Under the pieces are notes generated by a model. It did not search any database. It was not told where the DNA came from and worked only from the letters and a program-made list of their open reading frames with translations. A DNA stretch of 6,820 nt from an uncultured Collinsella sp. (GTDB lineage Bacteria > Actinomycetota > Coriobacteriia > Coriobacteriales > Coriobacteriaceae), in assembly GCA_958424475.1 (NCBI GenBank), contig CATZTY010000054.1:1-6820 (forward strand). The letters run 5' to 3'. Shown piece by piece: positions 6,081-6,820 of this stretch (position 1 is the stretch's first letter; every line of letters starts with the position of its first letter). A program made the position numbers and the translations under genes.

Positions 6081-6818
6081 ATGGGCTTCTTTGACAAGAT
6101 GTTCGAGAAGAAAGAGTGCGCGATTTGCGGTACCGAGCTGGGACTTCTAGGTAAGACAAAAATCAATGAAGGCTACCTGTGCAAAGAGTGCGCCGGCAAG
6201 CTCTCCCCCTACTTTCACGGCTATCGCTCCAGCACCGCGGACGACATCCGTGAGCAACTCGCCTACCGCGAGGCCAACGCCGAGCGCCTGTCTTCGTTCA
6301 ACCCCACGCGCACGCTTTCTGCCGGGCGCACCAATATCATGCTCGATGAGGACGCGGCCCTGCTGATCATCACTTCGCAGAGCCGCTGGCGCGACGCCAA
6401 TCCCGACATCATCGAGTTCTCGCAGGTACTCGGCTGCGATATGGATATCGACGAACAACGCACCGAGATCTATCGCGAGACCAAGGACGGCGAGCGCGAG
6501 AGCTACAACCCGCCGCGCTACGACCTGGATTACGACTTTAATCTGACCATCCACGTCAACACGCCGTACTTTACCGAGATCAACCTGCGCGTGAACGACT
6601 CCACCATCGATCAGCGCGGCTCCATCGAATATCGCGAGGCCAAGCGCCAGGCAACCGAAGTCCGCGATGCGCTGGTGCAGCTGCGCCAGGAGACGCGCGA
6701 CAGCGTCGTGGCCGCCAAAGCCCCCAAGACCGCGGTGACCTGCCCCTTCTGCGGAGCCACCACCATTCCCGATGCCAGCGGGCGCTGCGAATACTGCGGC
6801 GGCGCCATCGGCGCATAG
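6081..6818 (+). CDS. DUF4428-like protein with two zinc fingers
   Basis: A 245-aa soluble protein of unknown function, complete in the window. ATG 6081 has GGGAGG (6070-6075) five bases upstream. The N-terminus carries a four-cysteine finger CAIC-X17-CKEC (Cys13, 16, 34, 37), in the pattern of the DUF4428 family. A central part (about 75-175) is rich in alternating hydrophobic and charged residues, with a likely beta region DFNLTIHVNTPYFTEINLRV. A charged, probably helical stretch follows (about 183-208). The C-terminus has a zinc ribbon CPFC-X11-CEYC (Cys221, 224, 236, 239) of the kind that ends many bacterial scaffold or membrane-associated proteins. No signal peptide or membrane helix is seen. 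The gene is divergent from the LuxR-family regulator. DUF4428 is assigned by pattern from memory; the two metal sites are clearly seen. Confidence 0.88.
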   Translation: MGFFDKMFEKKECAICGTELGLLGKTKINEGYLCKECAGKLSPYFHGYRSSTADDIREQLAYREANAERLSSFNPTRTLSAGRTNIMLDEDAALLIITSQSRWRDANPDIIEFSQVLGCDMDIDEQRTEIYRETKDGERESYNPPRYDLDYDFNLTIHVNTPYFTEINLRVNDSTIDQRGSIEYREAKRQATEVRDALVQLRQETRDSVVAAKAPKTAVTCPFCGATTIPDASGRCEYCGGAIGA

Positions 6819-6820
6819 CC

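Overview
The window is high-GC bacterial DNA with four protein-coding loci, each with a clear Shine-Dalgarno or a recognisable family. The best guess for the host is a gut actinobacterium of the class Coriobacteriia, most likely Collinsella or a relative. That guess rests on a regulator with about 12 membrane segments and a C-terminal LuxR helix-turn-helix (an architecture expanded in that class), a DUF4428-like zinc-finger protein and the codon use. It is inference, not proven by a marker gene.

Layout. Positions 86-769 (minus) hold pyrE, orotate phosphoribosyltransferase, with a perfect 13-bp hairpin starting inside its stop codon. A 437-bp divergent region (770-1206) follows. It carries a TTGACA promoter candidate, a 23-codon leader ORF with a near-perfect Shine-Dalgarno, and a 9-bp hairpin, all upstream of an mgtA-type Mg2+ P-type ATPase gene (1207-3975, plus). 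That gene has every catalytic motif but is interrupted by one in-frame amber codon (TAG, 1543-1545), so it is called a pseudogene or nonsense allele. The convergent region 3976-4155 holds a low-complexity stretch and a 65-nt imperfect palindrome. Positions 4156-5700 (minus) encode the membrane-anchored LuxR-family regulator. A 380-bp divergent region (5701-6080) follows, with a promoter candidate for the regulator, two hairpins sharing one loop sequence on stems that differ by compensated changes, a 16-bp dyad and a possible Shine-Dalgarno-sequestering stem. The window ends with a 245-aa protein with a zinc finger at each end (6081-6818, plus).

How the parts relate. The genes do not form one pathway: pyrE is pyrimidine synthesis, mgtA is Mg2+ uptake, and the last two are a regulator of unknown target and a protein of unknown function. 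The two pairs of divergent genes (pyrE/mgtA and luxR/zinc-finger gene) each share an intergenic control region. No mobile-element gene, CRISPR array, tRNA or rRNA was seen. I do not see a complete new multi-gene system; the unusual signals are the mgtA amber codon, the candidate mgtA leader peptide, and the several families of intergenic hairpins.
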